Notes under the pieces: model-generated
The model's database searches: none
Seen by the model: only the letters and a program-made list of their open reading frames with translations
What the model was told of the DNA's origin: nothing
Assembly (NCBI GenBank): GCA_004211235.1
Contig: SEEY01000244.1
Location: 1 to 6,248, forward strand
Length of the DNA: 6,248 nt
Source of the DNA: Rubrivivax sp.
Lineage (GTDB): Bacteria > Pseudomonadota > Gammaproteobacteria > Burkholderiales > Burkholderiaceae
Reading direction: 5' to 3'
Shown here: positions 6,206-6,248 of the stretch, one piece after another
How positions within the stretch are numbered: the first letter of the stretch is position 1
Layout of the letters: every line of letters begins with the position of its first letter
Program-made: the position numbers and the translations under genes

Positions 6206-6248
6206 ATGCCCCGCACAAACCTTCCCGCCCGCCTGCTGGCTGCCGCGC
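6206..6248 (+). CDS. Start of a probable exported protein (truncated by window edge)
   Basis: Fourteen codons are visible, beginning MPRTNLPARLLAAA: a basic N-terminal stretch with two Arg followed by the start of a hydrophobic segment, as in a signal peptide. No family can be assigned. The start is supported only by this pattern and by the operator-like dyad directly upstream; no Shine-Dalgarno is seen. If the LacI-type reading of the dyad is right, a sugar-uptake or sugar-degrading envelope protein would be a natural candidate, but that is inference. The DUF924 stop is 76 bases upstream on the same strand. Confidence 0.45.
   Translation, partial: MPRTNLPARLLAAA

Noticed and set aside
4882..6216. 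Minus-strand open frame of 444 codons running across the BON gene and the DUF924 gene
   Set aside because: It overlaps two recognisable genes in other frames and its translation is compositionally odd with no motif.
6174..6248. Alternative start at ATG 6174 for the last gene
   Set aside because: This frame would read through the dyad and gives no signal-peptide-like N-terminus, whereas ATG 6206 does.

Overview
The window is GC-rich (about 70% by eye) DNA with dense codon-position bias. Gene content and protein style point to a betaproteobacterium of the Burkholderiales, perhaps a Roseateles/Rubrivivax-like lineage. This placement is inference from protein resemblance and composition, not from a marker gene.

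Four genes lie on the minus strand. Reading from right to left they are: a small exported BON-domain (OsmY-like) protein (5091-5414) followed by a clear intrinsic terminator (5009-5038); an acyltransferase-3 family integral membrane protein (3915-4991); a 666-residue fusion of a VioB-type ferritin-like region, a Fer4_19-type iron-sulfur domain and two CDGSH domains (1796-3796); and the first 562 residues of a membrane-bound, multi-PAS sensor histidine kinase (1-1686). The kinase runs off the left edge exactly at its H-box. The plus strand carries a DUF924 family gene (5590-6129) and the first 14 codons of a probable exported protein (6206 onward).

The genes do not form an obvious single pathway. 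The metalloprotein and the kinase are 109 bases apart in the same direction and could share a transcript. The acyltransferase and the metalloprotein are separated by 118 bases holding a palindrome and a possible promoter. The BON gene is insulated by its terminator.

Four points deserve attention. (1) The DUF924 gene has a TGA exactly where the family has the Trp of its N-terminal DVL-F-W-F motif, while the frame on both sides is intact, so it is either a fresh nonsense mutation or a base-call error. (2) A nested dyad at 6176-6204 with a LacI-family-like core sits right against the start codon of the last gene. (3) The metalloprotein combines a putative di-metal site with three iron-sulfur sites in one chain. 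(4) The terminator hairpin lies between a TACAAT box and the acyltransferase start, an arrangement that could affect expression of that gene. I found no CRISPR array, insertion sequence, tRNA or rRNA, and no convincing evidence for a wholly new system.
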